Assembly (NCBI RefSeq): GCF_000013405.1 | Contig: NC_007759.1 | Location: 2,667,001-2,731,000, forward strand | Source of the DNA: Syntrophus aciditrophicus SB | GTDB taxonomy: Bacteria; Desulfobacterota; Syntrophia; Syntrophales; Syntrophaceae | Length of the DNA stretch: 64,000 nucleotides | Direction of reading: 5' to 3' | Shown here: in pieces, positions 11,264-18,552 of the stretch | How positions within the stretch are numbered: position 1 is the first letter of the stretch | Layout of the letters: the number at the start of each line of letters is the position of its first letter | The notes under the pieces: model-generated | What the model was told of the DNA's origin: nothing | The model's database searches: none | What the model saw: the letters and a program-made list of their open reading frames with translations, nothing else | Program-made: the position numbers and the translations under genes

Positions 11264-11950
11264 ATGAAAAAAATTGCCCCTTCAATCCTTTCCGCCGATT
11301 TCAGCCGTCTGGGCGACGAGATCGCCGCCGTGGAGGCTGCCGGAGCGGACTGGATCCATATCGATGTAATGGACGGCCACTTCGTCCCCAATCTGACGAT
11401 CGGACCGCCGGTCGTCAAGTCTCTGCGCAAGGTCACAAGGCTGCCCTTTGATGTCCATCTGATGATCGACAACCCGGATTCTTATCTTGACGCATTCATC
11501 GACGCCGGCTGCGATATCCTGACCGTTCACGCGGAAGCGGCAGTTCACCTGCACCGCACCATCTCCTATATCAGGGAACGGGGCGTTTCGGCCGGTGTTT
11601 CAGTCAATCCGGCAACCCCTTTGAGTCTGCTGGAAGACATCCTGCCCGATCTGGATCTGCTTCTCATCATGACCGTGAACCCCGGTTTCGGCGGACAGCA
11701 GTTTATCCCCACGATGCTGCCGAAAATCCGCAAGGCCAAGGCCATGATTTCGGCGGTTTCCCCCCGGATCGTCATCGAAGTGGACGGGGGGATCAACCTG
11801 GATAACATTTCAACCGTCGCCCAGGCCGGAGCGGATGTCCTCGTTGCGGGCTCCGCCGTTTTCGCGAGCGGCGATTATGGCCTTACCCTGCCGGCCATGC
11901 GCGCCCTGCTGGAAAACAGCCCGGAACCCTGTACATTCCCGACAGCCTGA
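11264..11950 (+). CDS. rpe: Ribulose-phosphate 3-epimerase
   Basis: 228 residues, a TIM barrel. The N-terminal APSILSADF, the metal and catalytic motif DVMDGHFVPN near residue 36, the MTVNPGFGGQ loop near 137 and EVDGGI near 174 are all present. It interconverts ribulose-5-phosphate and xylulose-5-phosphate in the non-oxidative pentose phosphate pathway. The following YacP-family gene starts 16 bp downstream and is likely cotranscribed. Confidence 0.97.
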   Translation: MKKIAPSILSADFSRLGDEIAAVEAAGADWIHIDVMDGHFVPNLTIGPPVVKSLRKVTRLPFDVHLMIDNPDSYLDAFIDAGCDILTVHAEAAVHLHRTISYIRERGVSAGVSVNPATPLSLLEDILPDLDLLLIMTVNPGFGGQQFIPTMLPKIRKAKAMISAVSPRIVIEVDGGINLDNISTVAQAGADVLVAGSAVFASGDYGLTLPAMRALLENSPEPCTFPTA

Positions 11951-11966
11951 ACTTTCTTTTCCCGCC

Positions 11967-12506
11967 ATGCACATTATCATCGACGGCTACAACCTGATCA
12001 GGCAATCCGATTTCCTCCGCCATTTTGAACGCCGAAGCCTGGAAGCCGGGCGGCAGGCTCTGCTTTCGCAGGTTTCCTCATACCGGAAATCGAAGGGGCA
12101 TCGGATCACGGTGGTGTTCGACGGCTGGGAAAACGGCTCGCCCTTCGAGGAGCGGGATCGCCAGGGAGGAATTACCGTCGTTTACTCCCGCAGGGGTGAA
12201 AAGGCCGACGAAGTCATCAAACGCATGGTTTTGCAGAAGGGAGAGGAGATCGTCGTCGTGACGTCTGATCGCGATGTCGCTGACTACATCTCCAGAAAGG
12301 GCGCAACGGCCCTGACTTCTCCGGAGTTCGAAGAGGTGATCGTCCGCGCGGCTGCTTCGGCTGCGGTGACCGCCGTCGCGGAGCGCTTTCCCGAAAAAGA
12401 GGAAGAGGACGATGCCCGCGAATCTGGAAACGCCCGCAAGAAGGGCCCTGCCCACCGGCTTTCCCGTCGTGAAAAGGCGGCCATGACCCGCCGCAGAAAA
12501 CTCTAA
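11967..12506 (+). CDS. NYN-domain (YacP/Rae1-like) ribonuclease family protein
   Basis: 179 residues from ATG 11967; an upstream extension to 11835 lies inside rpe and is ignored. The PIN-like fold carries its acidic residues in IIIDGYNLIRQ (residues 2-12), VVFDGWENG (near 50), GEKADEVI (near 78) and TSDRDVADY (near 97). Bacillus members of PF05991 (Rae1) cleave mRNA on the ribosome; whether this one does is unknown. The C-terminal ~40 residues are charged and low complexity. Convergent with holA, 18 bp apart. Confidence 0.85.
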   Translation: MHIIIDGYNLIRQSDFLRHFERRSLEAGRQALLSQVSSYRKSKGHRITVVFDGWENGSPFEERDRQGGITVVYSRRGEKADEVIKRMVLQKGEEIVVVTSDRDVADYISRKGATALTSPEFEEVIVRAAASAAVTAVAERFPEKEEEDDARESGNARKKGPAHRLSRREKAAMTRRRKL

Positions 12507-12524
12507 TCCGCCTCTAAGTCCCTC

Positions 12525-13907
12525 CTAAGGGCGGCACACATCGATAAGGAACCGTTCCAGCATCAGGTCGGCATCCTTCGCCGTCGACTTCATGGCCAGG
12601 TCCATCGCCAGCAGATCCTCGAGATGGCGCTTCAGCCGCTTTTCCGAAAAGTTTTCCGAATTTCGAAGGATATTGAAGACCACATAAGGGTGCGAATCCG
12701 CCAGCTCAATGTGAACGTCTCCCGCCTGCCCGGCCCAGCCCTTTACGGTCGGATAAATCGATTTTTGAAAGCGTCCGTAATCCATCCGGGGCTGATAACC
12801 CGGCAGCGCCCCCTCGTTCCGGAGCTGCCGCGCATGCAATAGCAGCCGCATCTCCCGGACGATCATGGATAGAATGACAAGGGAATGAATTCCCTGCTCC
12901 CTCAGGCTCCGTAAAACAGACAGCGCCCCCTTCAGGTTCTTTTCCGCCAGGGCCGCGGTGAGGTCGAACACTTTATCCTCCCGCGTCCGGCTGATGACTT
13001 CCTCGACATCGGACACCTCGATGGTTTTTCGCTCCCCCGTATAGGTGATGAGCTTTTCCAGAGCCGCCATGGAGTTCCGCAACTGGAACCCCGTTTTTCT
13101 CCCCAGAACCTCCCACGCGCCGGAGGACATGCGCTTTCCCCGGGTCGCCAGAAGATCCCGGGCAGAATCCATCAAGGTGTTTTTCTGCCGGGCCTCGCCT
13201 TTCTCAACAACAAAGGGCAACACCCTGCCCAGTTCACTGATGGTTTTGAACAGTTTTTTCCGCTTGTCCACGGATTCCGCGGTCAGAAGAAGGACATTGC
13301 CGGCGGGAAGGCCGTCCCGCAGAATGGCCTCCAGATGATCCGTCCCGCCGCCGGTTGCGCTTCTGCCTTTCAGTCCCAGATCGACACAAACCTCGACGAC
13401 CTGGGGGAGCCACTTGATCCGGTCCTCTCCGGCATCTCCCTCCACGGTTGTCTGCCAGTCTTTATCGGAAATGGCTTTCCAGCCGTCGCCCTTGAAATCC
13501 TCGAGATTCCATCCGGCAAGACTCAGGAAGGTCATGAAGGTCTTCGCGGCCTGCTGCGGTTTTCCATTCAGTTGTTCACGGATGCGCTTTACCAGATCTT
13601 TCAGCGTCTTGCGGGAAGAAAAGAGCTGTGTCCGGCGGACCGCAACGACCTTTCTGCCGGGAAGCAGAGGCGGGGTCATAAGATTTTCCCCTATTCGTTC
13701 CGGGTCCTCATCCTCGCCGTCCAGGACGAAGAGATTCAAAGCCTGGTCTTCCGGAGAAAGCAGCGCATCGATGATCTTCGTGAAGGCATCGCTTATTTCG
13801 TATTCCGCATCGCCGTAAAGCAGATAACAGGGAGCCGGCTGCTCCTTCTCGATCTCAAGAAGCGCCTTACTCAAAGAGTTGCCGGATTCTCCCGCTCGGA
13901 TGCCCAT
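12525..13907 (-). CDS. holA: DNA polymerase III delta subunit
   Basis: 460 residues against ~340 in E. coli. The N-terminus has the degenerate AAA+ strand (CYLLYGDAEYEI) and the PGRKVVAVRRTQLF segment. The C-terminus has the family's FQLRNSMAALEKLITYTG, SRTREDKVFDLTAALAEKNL and LARQLRNEG-like helices. Delta loads the beta clamp with gamma/tau and delta-prime. About 85 extra residues, roughly 110-195 and rich in Lys, Asp and Trp, lie between the two halves of the ATPase-like domain; the gene is otherwise intact. Start ATG 13907 has a weak ribosome site. Confidence 0.88.
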   Translation of the reverse strand: MGIRAGESGNSLSKALLEIEKEQPAPCYLLYGDAEYEISDAFTKIIDALLSPEDQALNLFVLDGEDEDPERIGENLMTPPLLPGRKVVAVRRTQLFSSRKTLKDLVKRIREQLNGKPQQAAKTFMTFLSLAGWNLEDFKGDGWKAISDKDWQTTVEGDAGEDRIKWLPQVVEVCVDLGLKGRSATGGGTDHLEAILRDGLPAGNVLLLTAESVDKRKKLFKTISELGRVLPFVVEKGEARQKNTLMDSARDLLATRGKRMSSGAWEVLGRKTGFQLRNSMAALEKLITYTGERKTIEVSDVEEVISRTREDKVFDLTAALAEKNLKGALSVLRSLREQGIHSLVILSMIVREMRLLLHARQLRNEGALPGYQPRMDYGRFQKSIYPTVKGWAGQAGDVHIELADSHPYVVFNILRNSENFSEKRLKRHLEDLLAMDLAMKSTAKDADLMLERFLIDVCRP

Positions 13908-13931
13908 GATTTCATTAAATGTATGGGGAAA

Positions 13932-14585
13932 TTACAGAATGACGAACCGCTGAATGTATCGAACGGCTTCATCGGGGTCGTCGGTGATCCGGATCAGGTC
14001 AAGATCGTCGGACAGGATCATATCTTCTTTCAGCATGGTGTCGTTCAGCCAGTCCATCAAACCTTTCCAGTAATCGCTCCCCAGCAGGATGACGGGAAAA
14101 CTCTTGATGCGTTTTGTCTGAATGAGCGTCAGGGCCTCGAAGAGCTCGTCCAGCGTGCCATACCCCCCGGGGAAAATGACATAGGCCACGGCATATTTGA
14201 CGAACATCACCTTGCGGATGAAAAAGTATTTATAGTCGATGCTGACATTCGAATAGGGATTCGGTTTCTGCTCAAAGGGCAGACGGATATTCATCCCCAC
14301 GGATTTTCCCCCGGCCTCGGCTGCCCCTTTGTTGGCAGCCTCCATGATGCCGGGACCACCTCCCGTAATCACACTGAATCCTTTCTCCGCCAGACGCTTT
14401 GCCAGGTATTCCGCTTTCCCGTACCAGAGATCACCTGGCTTCAGCCGCGCGGAGCCAAAGATGCTTACGGCATTCCGCAATGTGGAGAGCTCTTCAATGC
14501 TTTCCACAAATTCAGCCATAATGCGGAATATCCGCCACGATTCCTCTATCGAAAGGGCATCAACAAGATACTGTCTTTCTATCAT
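13932..14585 (-). CDS. LOG-family nucleotide 5'-phosphoribohydrolase-like protein
   Basis: 217 residues from ATG 14585, preferred over GTG 14591 because GGGAG lies nine bases before it. The Rossmann-type fold carries both family motifs, GGGPGIMEAANKGA near residue 78 and PGGYGTLDE near 140, the second holding the catalytic Glu. LOG proteins hydrolyse AMP-type nucleotides to nucleobase and ribose-5-phosphate; in plants and some bacteria they activate cytokinins. The bacterial substrate here is unknown. It lies 24 bp upstream of holA on the same strand. Confidence 0.88.
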   Translation of the reverse strand: MIERQYLVDALSIEESWRIFRIMAEFVESIEELSTLRNAVSIFGSARLKPGDLWYGKAEYLAKRLAEKGFSVITGGGPGIMEAANKGAAEAGGKSVGMNIRLPFEQKPNPYSNVSIDYKYFFIRKVMFVKYAVAYVIFPGGYGTLDELFEALTLIQTKRIKSFPVILLGSDYWKGLMDWLNDTMLKEDMILSDDLDLIRITDDPDEAVRYIQRFVIL

Positions 14586-14815
14586 TCGCACAAACTCCCA
14601 ACCCGTTCAGAAAGCCGTTAAGCTGCCCGGTCCCTGTTGAAGGATGCATCCCCTGAACTGGCAACATCATTCCGATTCCATATCACAGCGCTATCCGTTC
14701 CGGTTTCGCCGTCGGTTCCCCAGCTTAGAATTTTACGCCCGCACCGTTTTCTGCCTGTCGTCGGGATATCCTCTCTGATCTGGAATTGAAGTATGATGCC
14801 CCGGCAAAGGAGTCT

Positions 14816-15007
14816 TTATGAGCTCCTTCGTCTCTGAACCTTGGCAAACCGACGCCGCGCTTCGATGGCTTTTCTCTTGCGCTTTACGGAAGGTTTCTCA
14901 TAGGCTCTGCGGACCTTCAGTTCCTTGAACAGTCCACTTTTGGAAAGCTTGTTTTTCAAGATTTTCAAAGCCTTTTCCACGTCATTGTCAAATACTTTGA
15001 CTTCCAA
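14816..15007 (-). CDS. rpsU: 30S ribosomal protein S21
   Basis: 63 residues, strongly basic, with the family signature KSGLFKELKVRRAYEKPS and the arginine-rich tail RRRFAKVQRRR. The start codon is TTG 15007, with AGGAGG six bases upstream; no nearby ATG or GTG fits. S21 sits near the mRNA exit of the 30S subunit and helps initiation. It stands alone, ~230 bp from the LOG gene. Confidence 0.97.
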   Translation of the reverse strand: MEVKVFDNDVEKALKILKNKLSKSGLFKELKVRRAYEKPSVKRKRKAIEARRRFAKVQRRRSS

Positions 15008-15340
15008 GTTATACCTCCTTTTTGATTTTCAGAAATTTCCAGAAATTGGTTTGTAATTTAAAACGTCACCCCCATCTCCCGTCCCGCGTTCCACGGTGAG
15101 GGAACCCCCTTGGCAAAAGGGTCAAGGATATATGACGCTTTACACTCTTACAGGAAAACGGAAGGACTGACGCTTATGGTGCTTTTGTTTCGGTTTCGAT
15201 GGACTGAACCGGACATGAAACTTTCAAGAATGAAAGGATGGATCAAAAGACATTTATGAAAAAAACAAGCTGATAATCCGCTCAAACCGGTAAGAGACTT
15301 ACCGGATCAGATGCCCCATCTAGTTTCCCTCCGCTGTATT

Positions 15341-15394
15341 AAAAAAAGGGCAGCACGGCTCATCATGATCTGCTCATGCCGTAGACTACCCTTT
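15341..15394 (-). terminator. Intrinsic terminator of the candidate sRNA / gcvH-like transcript
   Basis: On the minus strand AAAGGGTAG-TCTACGGC pairs with GCCGTGCTGCCCTTT, with an inner CATGA/TCATG hairpin, then seven Ts. The plus strand also reads into a T-rich stretch, so it may act in both directions. Confidence 0.75.
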
Positions 15395-15542
15395 GTTTTA
15401 TCAATATAATTTTACCACACTCCTTACCGGGCAATTATGCCTTTATCTAATATCTTAAATACCTCAAAGTTTTTTATCTTTGTTGCCCCCCGTTTTCAAG
15501 CCTGCCTGATCGGAAGGGATGCGGATCTTACAGTCGCGCAGG
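15341..15542 (-). ncRNA. Candidate structured small RNA (~200 nt), unassigned
   Basis: The unit is bounded by a sigma-70-like promoter (start near 15542) and a terminator (T-run 15341-15347). Inside, GGGCAA and TTGCCC, about 50 nt apart, enclose a CAAAG/CTTTG hairpin, giving a multi-branch fold. There is no ORF with a ribosome site. It matches no riboswitch, 6S RNA, SRP or tmRNA motif that I can recognise. It could also be only the 3' untranslated region of the gcvH-like gene plus its terminator. Family unknown. Confidence 0.5.
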
Positions 15543-15548
15543 AAGGAT

Positions 15549-15577
15549 TGTATACGCAATGTTAATTAAAATTGCAA
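15549..15577 (-). promoter_or_regulatory. Sigma-70-type promoter inside the rpsU/gcvH gap
   Basis: TTGCAA (15572-15577) and TATACA (15549-15554) are separated by exactly 17 bases on the minus strand. Transcription would start near 15542, 75 bp after the gcvH-like stop codon, with no downstream protein gene before the terminator at 15341. Confidence 0.6.
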
Positions 15578-15617
15578 CCTAAAATTGATAACGGCCTGAA
15601 AAAAAAGAATGAAGAAT

Positions 15618-16007
15618 CTATTCTTCCTCGGCAATGTAATCCTGATACCCCTGGATTTCCAAAAGATCATCCAGTTCCTCCGGATCTTTCATTTCGATGA
15701 CCACAATCCAACCCGCATCATAGGGATCACTGTTCAGGATAGTCACATCCTCCATGATGTCTTCGTTGACATTGACGATTTCTCCCGATAAAGGCGAAAC
15801 CAGTTCAAATACGTCATTTGCAGACTCAAGCGTTCCAAAAGGTTCGTCCCTCTCGACAAAGGAGTCCACTTTGGGCAGATCGACCTCGTCCACGTCTCCA
15901 AGTTTTTCCTGGGCGTAATCCGTAATGCCCAGCGTGGCCATATTACCGTCAACGGCAACCCAAATGTGTTCACGACTGTAAAGAAGATCATCTGGAAATA
16001 TTTTCAT
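15618..16007 (-). CDS. GcvH-like protein lacking the lipoyl lysine
   Basis: 129 residues, normal glycine cleavage H-protein length. YSREHIWV, GITDYAQEKLGDV, the ESAND segment and VSPLSGEIVNVNE align along the whole family. Where H proteins have ESVKA with the lipoylated Lys, this one reads ESAND, with Asn64 (codon AAT) in the lysine position. Without that lysine it cannot carry lipoate and so should not work as a standard aminomethyl carrier. No other glycine-cleavage gene lies nearby. It may be a non-canonical paralogue, a decayed copy or a sequencing error. It lies 24 bp downstream of the M24 peptidase gene on the same strand. Confidence 0.85.
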   Translation of the reverse strand: MKIFPDDLLYSREHIWVAVDGNMATLGITDYAQEKLGDVDEVDLPKVDSFVERDEPFGTLESANDVFELVSPLSGEIVNVNEDIMEDVTILNSDPYDAGWIVVIEMKDPEELDDLLEIQGYQDYIAEEE

Positions 16008-16031
16008 AAATCGTCATCCTGTTAATTTAAT

Positions 16032-17117
16032 TTATAAAATAATTAGATCCTTCGGCATTTTCGTAAGGACTTCGCAGCCGGCATCCTGCACCAGAACGGT
16101 ATCTTCAATCCTGATTCCCCATTGCCCGGGGATATACACCCCCGGCTCGATGGTGATCACCATACCCGCTGTCAGGACCGTGTCCGACTTTGCAGATACC
16201 CGCGGAGCCTCATGCACCTCCAAACCGACTCCGTGACCGGTGCCATGAGAAAACAGGGCATCCAGGCCGTATCGTTCAAGAACGCTTCGAGCAACCCGAT
16301 CAATCGAACTGCATGTCACACCGGCCCTGACCGCTTCCAGTGCCCGGTCATGAGCTTCTTTCACGGCGGCGTAAGCTTCCCGTTTTTTTCCGTCCGCATA
16401 TCCGAGGCAGAAGGTGCAGGTTTCATCGGAACAATATCCATCGACTACAAGGCCATAATCTATAACGATCAGATCGCCCTGCTCCAGGTTTTTCAGACCG
16501 GGCTTCGCGTGGGGCAGCGCGGCATTGGCTCCCGAGGCCACAATCGTTTCAAAGGCCATCCGTTCCGCACCGGCCCTTGCTGACCCGAAATCGATCTCCA
16601 GGGCAACATCCCGCTCCGGGACACCCGGACGAATCTTCGAAGTAACGGCTTCGAGCACCCGGCCGGCCAGCTCAGCGGCGCGGCGCATGCAGGATATTTC
16701 CTCGGCGTCCTTGACCGCCCGAATCGAATTCAGCTCTTCCGACAGAGGTTTCAGCCTTTCTTCCCGCAGCCGATCCGACAACCTCAAAAAAAACGTATAA
16801 CTGACTGCAGAAGCCTCAAAGCCGACCGTTTCTCCCGCTTTCAGATCAAGAACGGACTCAAGGCCATCCACTTTGTCCTGGAACAGGAAGAGATCGGCAA
16901 CCTGAACTTCCTTGCGGGCCTGTGTCAAATAGCGGCCATCAACAAGCAGCGTCGCGGATTGCTCTCTCACGACCAGCGCCCCGTCGCTTCCTGTGAATCC
17001 GGTGAAATAGCGGATATTATGGAGGTCAAAAAGGATAAGACCCTGAATATGACTGGAGAGCAGGATCGAGCGCAGCCTGGCCAGCCGGGATTGATACACG
17101 GATGGATCAAATCGCAT
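16032..17117 (-). CDS. M24-family Xaa-Pro aminopeptidase
   Basis: 361 residues from ATG 17117, chosen over 17165 because AGAAGG sits just upstream and the overlap with the TPR gene shrinks to 11 bp. The creatinase N-domain (residues ~1-130) is followed by the pita-bread catalytic domain. All five metal ligands are visible: the two Asp in VIDYGLVVDGYCSDETCTF, His in GTGHGVGLEVHE, and Glu in TIEPGVY and RIEDTVLV. It removes N-terminal residues preceding proline, with Mn or Co as the usual metals, in the cytoplasm. Confidence 0.92.
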   Translation of the reverse strand: MRFDPSVYQSRLARLRSILLSSHIQGLILFDLHNIRYFTGFTGSDGALVVREQSATLLVDGRYLTQARKEVQVADLFLFQDKVDGLESVLDLKAGETVGFEASAVSYTFFLRLSDRLREERLKPLSEELNSIRAVKDAEEISCMRRAAELAGRVLEAVTSKIRPGVPERDVALEIDFGSARAGAERMAFETIVASGANAALPHAKPGLKNLEQGDLIVIDYGLVVDGYCSDETCTFCLGYADGKKREAYAAVKEAHDRALEAVRAGVTCSSIDRVARSVLERYGLDALFSHGTGHGVGLEVHEAPRVSAKSDTVLTAGMVITIEPGVYIPGQWGIRIEDTVLVQDAGCEVLTKMPKDLIIL

Positions 17118-17778
17118 AGGACCTTCTTCTCTGGAGTAGATCCAGCCATTTGCCCAATTTTTCAATCACTTTTTTCTTCTGTCGGGGGTTCATCCCTTTC
17201 GCCGCCTGTACGCCTGTTGCCGACCGGACAGCCGCCAGCTTTTCCCGGAGTGTGGAAGAATCGGGATTGCGTGCCATCATCTGTTCCAGAAGGGCTTCAG
17301 CTTCATCCAGATGCCCCTGCCGAAGATAAAGGTCAACCAGAGTCAGGGTCTGAAAACCTGCCGTCACGGGATGTTCGAAAGTTTCCCGATGATCCGCCTC
17401 CGGCGTAAAATCCGGAGAATCACTTTCAATAAGTTTGAGTTTTCCTGAGATATCCCGGGACAGGTCAGAACCGGGGTTGAGTTCAAGAAACCGGCGATAA
17501 AATTTAACGGCCTCCTGGTTCAAGCCCCCCTTGAAGCAGATATCCCCCATGCTGACAAAAACGCGGGACATCTCCAGAATGGTCTTCTCCACCTCGTCAA
17601 TCACGGCTGAGGCTTCCTCCAGCTTACCCAGCCGCGTGCAGGCATGGCATTGAACGATCAGCGCGTCGATATCTCCGGGATTCCGGTCAAGCCGGCGCTT
17701 CGCCTCATCCAGAGCGCTCTCGAATGCATCCTGTTCCAGCAGGGTTTGCGTTCGGGAAAGAAACTCGGCTCTATCCAT
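17107..17778 (-). CDS. Tetratricopeptide-repeat protein
   Basis: 223 residues. At least three helix-turn-helix repeats are visible: AKRRLDRNPGDIDALIVQCHA near 27, AVKFYRRFLELNPGSDLS near 90 and VDLYLRQGHLDEAEALLEQMMARNPDS near 150. No signal peptide or catalytic motif is seen. It probably acts as a cytoplasmic scaffold; the partner is unknown. Its stop overlaps the start of the M24 peptidase, so the two are co-translated. Confidence 0.75.
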   Translation of the reverse strand: MDRAEFLSRTQTLLEQDAFESALDEAKRRLDRNPGDIDALIVQCHACTRLGKLEEASAVIDEVEKTILEMSRVFVSMGDICFKGGLNQEAVKFYRRFLELNPGSDLSRDISGKLKLIESDSPDFTPEADHRETFEHPVTAGFQTLTLVDLYLRQGHLDEAEALLEQMMARNPDSSTLREKLAAVRSATGVQAAKGMNPRQKKKVIEKLGKWLDLLQRRRSYAI

Positions 17779-17941
17779 TTTATATTCTTACCGTTTCGAA
17801 GACCTTGACTTAATGGGAGTAGAGTTGACTCGGGCAAAAGATGCCGCAAATACGCGTGAGCTATCACAGCCCATGGGGCGTGTCAAGGCAGATCAGATGT
17901 CTTTATTATAAAAAAATACCGGCAGGCCATGGACGTCCCGC

Positions 17942-18382
17942 TTATCTCCCCCGGCCGCCCTGAACGATCCTTGTCAGGACGCCGTCTTCAAAGTGAAGAC
18001 AGTATACGAAATCATTGGGGCCTCGATTGTAATGCCAGGTTTCTGCCTCATTTTCTTGGTATTTTGCCCTGCGGGGCGTCCGTTTCTTCTTTCTGGAAGG
18101 GCTTTCGTTGTTCCGATCCCCGTCGGATTCCCTGCTGCTTTTCCGCTTGGCCGTTCGAGTCTTTCCTCTGGAGCCTGCCGTGTGGCGCCGGGAAGGTTCA
18201 CCGCAGCTCACCAGCACATCCTCCACGCTGTCTCCCAGGGAGACCAGGTCATTTCCGCACCTGAGCGTGGATCGCGACGCACTTCCGTCAGCGCTCCATC
18301 CCGAAACGGGGCAGACAGGAAGAACCAGAAGCGGGACACTAATAGCGGCAACGCATCTCCACAAGGCACAGGAACAATTCAT
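17942..18382 (-). CDS. Secreted DUF2845-family protein
   Basis: 146 residues from ATG 18382 (GTG 18397 would add five). A hydrophobic N-terminus with cysteines (CVAAISVPLLVLPVCPVSGWSA) looks like a signal peptide. The mature part has the DUF2845 pattern LRCGNDLVSLGDSVEDVLVSCGEP near residue 38 and a C-terminal WHYNRGPNDFVYCLHFEDG. Between them is a ~45-residue Arg/Lys/Ser-rich insertion that is low complexity. Function of the family is unknown; members are periplasmic or cell-surface. Confidence 0.7.
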   Translation of the reverse strand: MNCSCALWRCVAAISVPLLVLPVCPVSGWSADGSASRSTLRCGNDLVSLGDSVEDVLVSCGEPSRRHTAGSRGKTRTAKRKSSRESDGDRNNESPSRKKKRTPRRAKYQENEAETWHYNRGPNDFVYCLHFEDGVLTRIVQGGRGR

Positions 18383-18552
18383 TCTTTTCAGGATCACGTG
18401 AGCACCGCAATGTTAAGAAGTTCAGAATATCAATAATGGAAAGCGATTTGTTCATTTTTTACCGCGTCTCTTGCAGGTTGAAGCCTGTGTGATGCGCCTC
18501 CCGTCGCCAGACAGAAGGCCTTTTCTCTTCAGGAGCAGGAGCGCTTCTTCCG

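Larger units (their letters stand above)
15008..15617. other. Intergenic region between rpsU and gcvH-like gene
   Basis: 610 bp with no protein gene. It holds, on the minus strand, a promoter (15549-15577), a structured stretch and a terminator (15341-15394) that together outline a candidate ~200-nt RNA. Between 15008 and 15340 I see only the rpsU leader and no clear feature. Confidence 0.7.

Noticed and set aside
13335-14621. 428-codon plus-strand ORF opposite holA and the LOG gene
   Set aside because: It spans two real minus-strand genes and has no domain signal.
15341-15542. 6S RNA assignment for the candidate sRNA
   Set aside because: Length is right, but the 5' and 3' ends do not pair into the long 6S-type closing stem.
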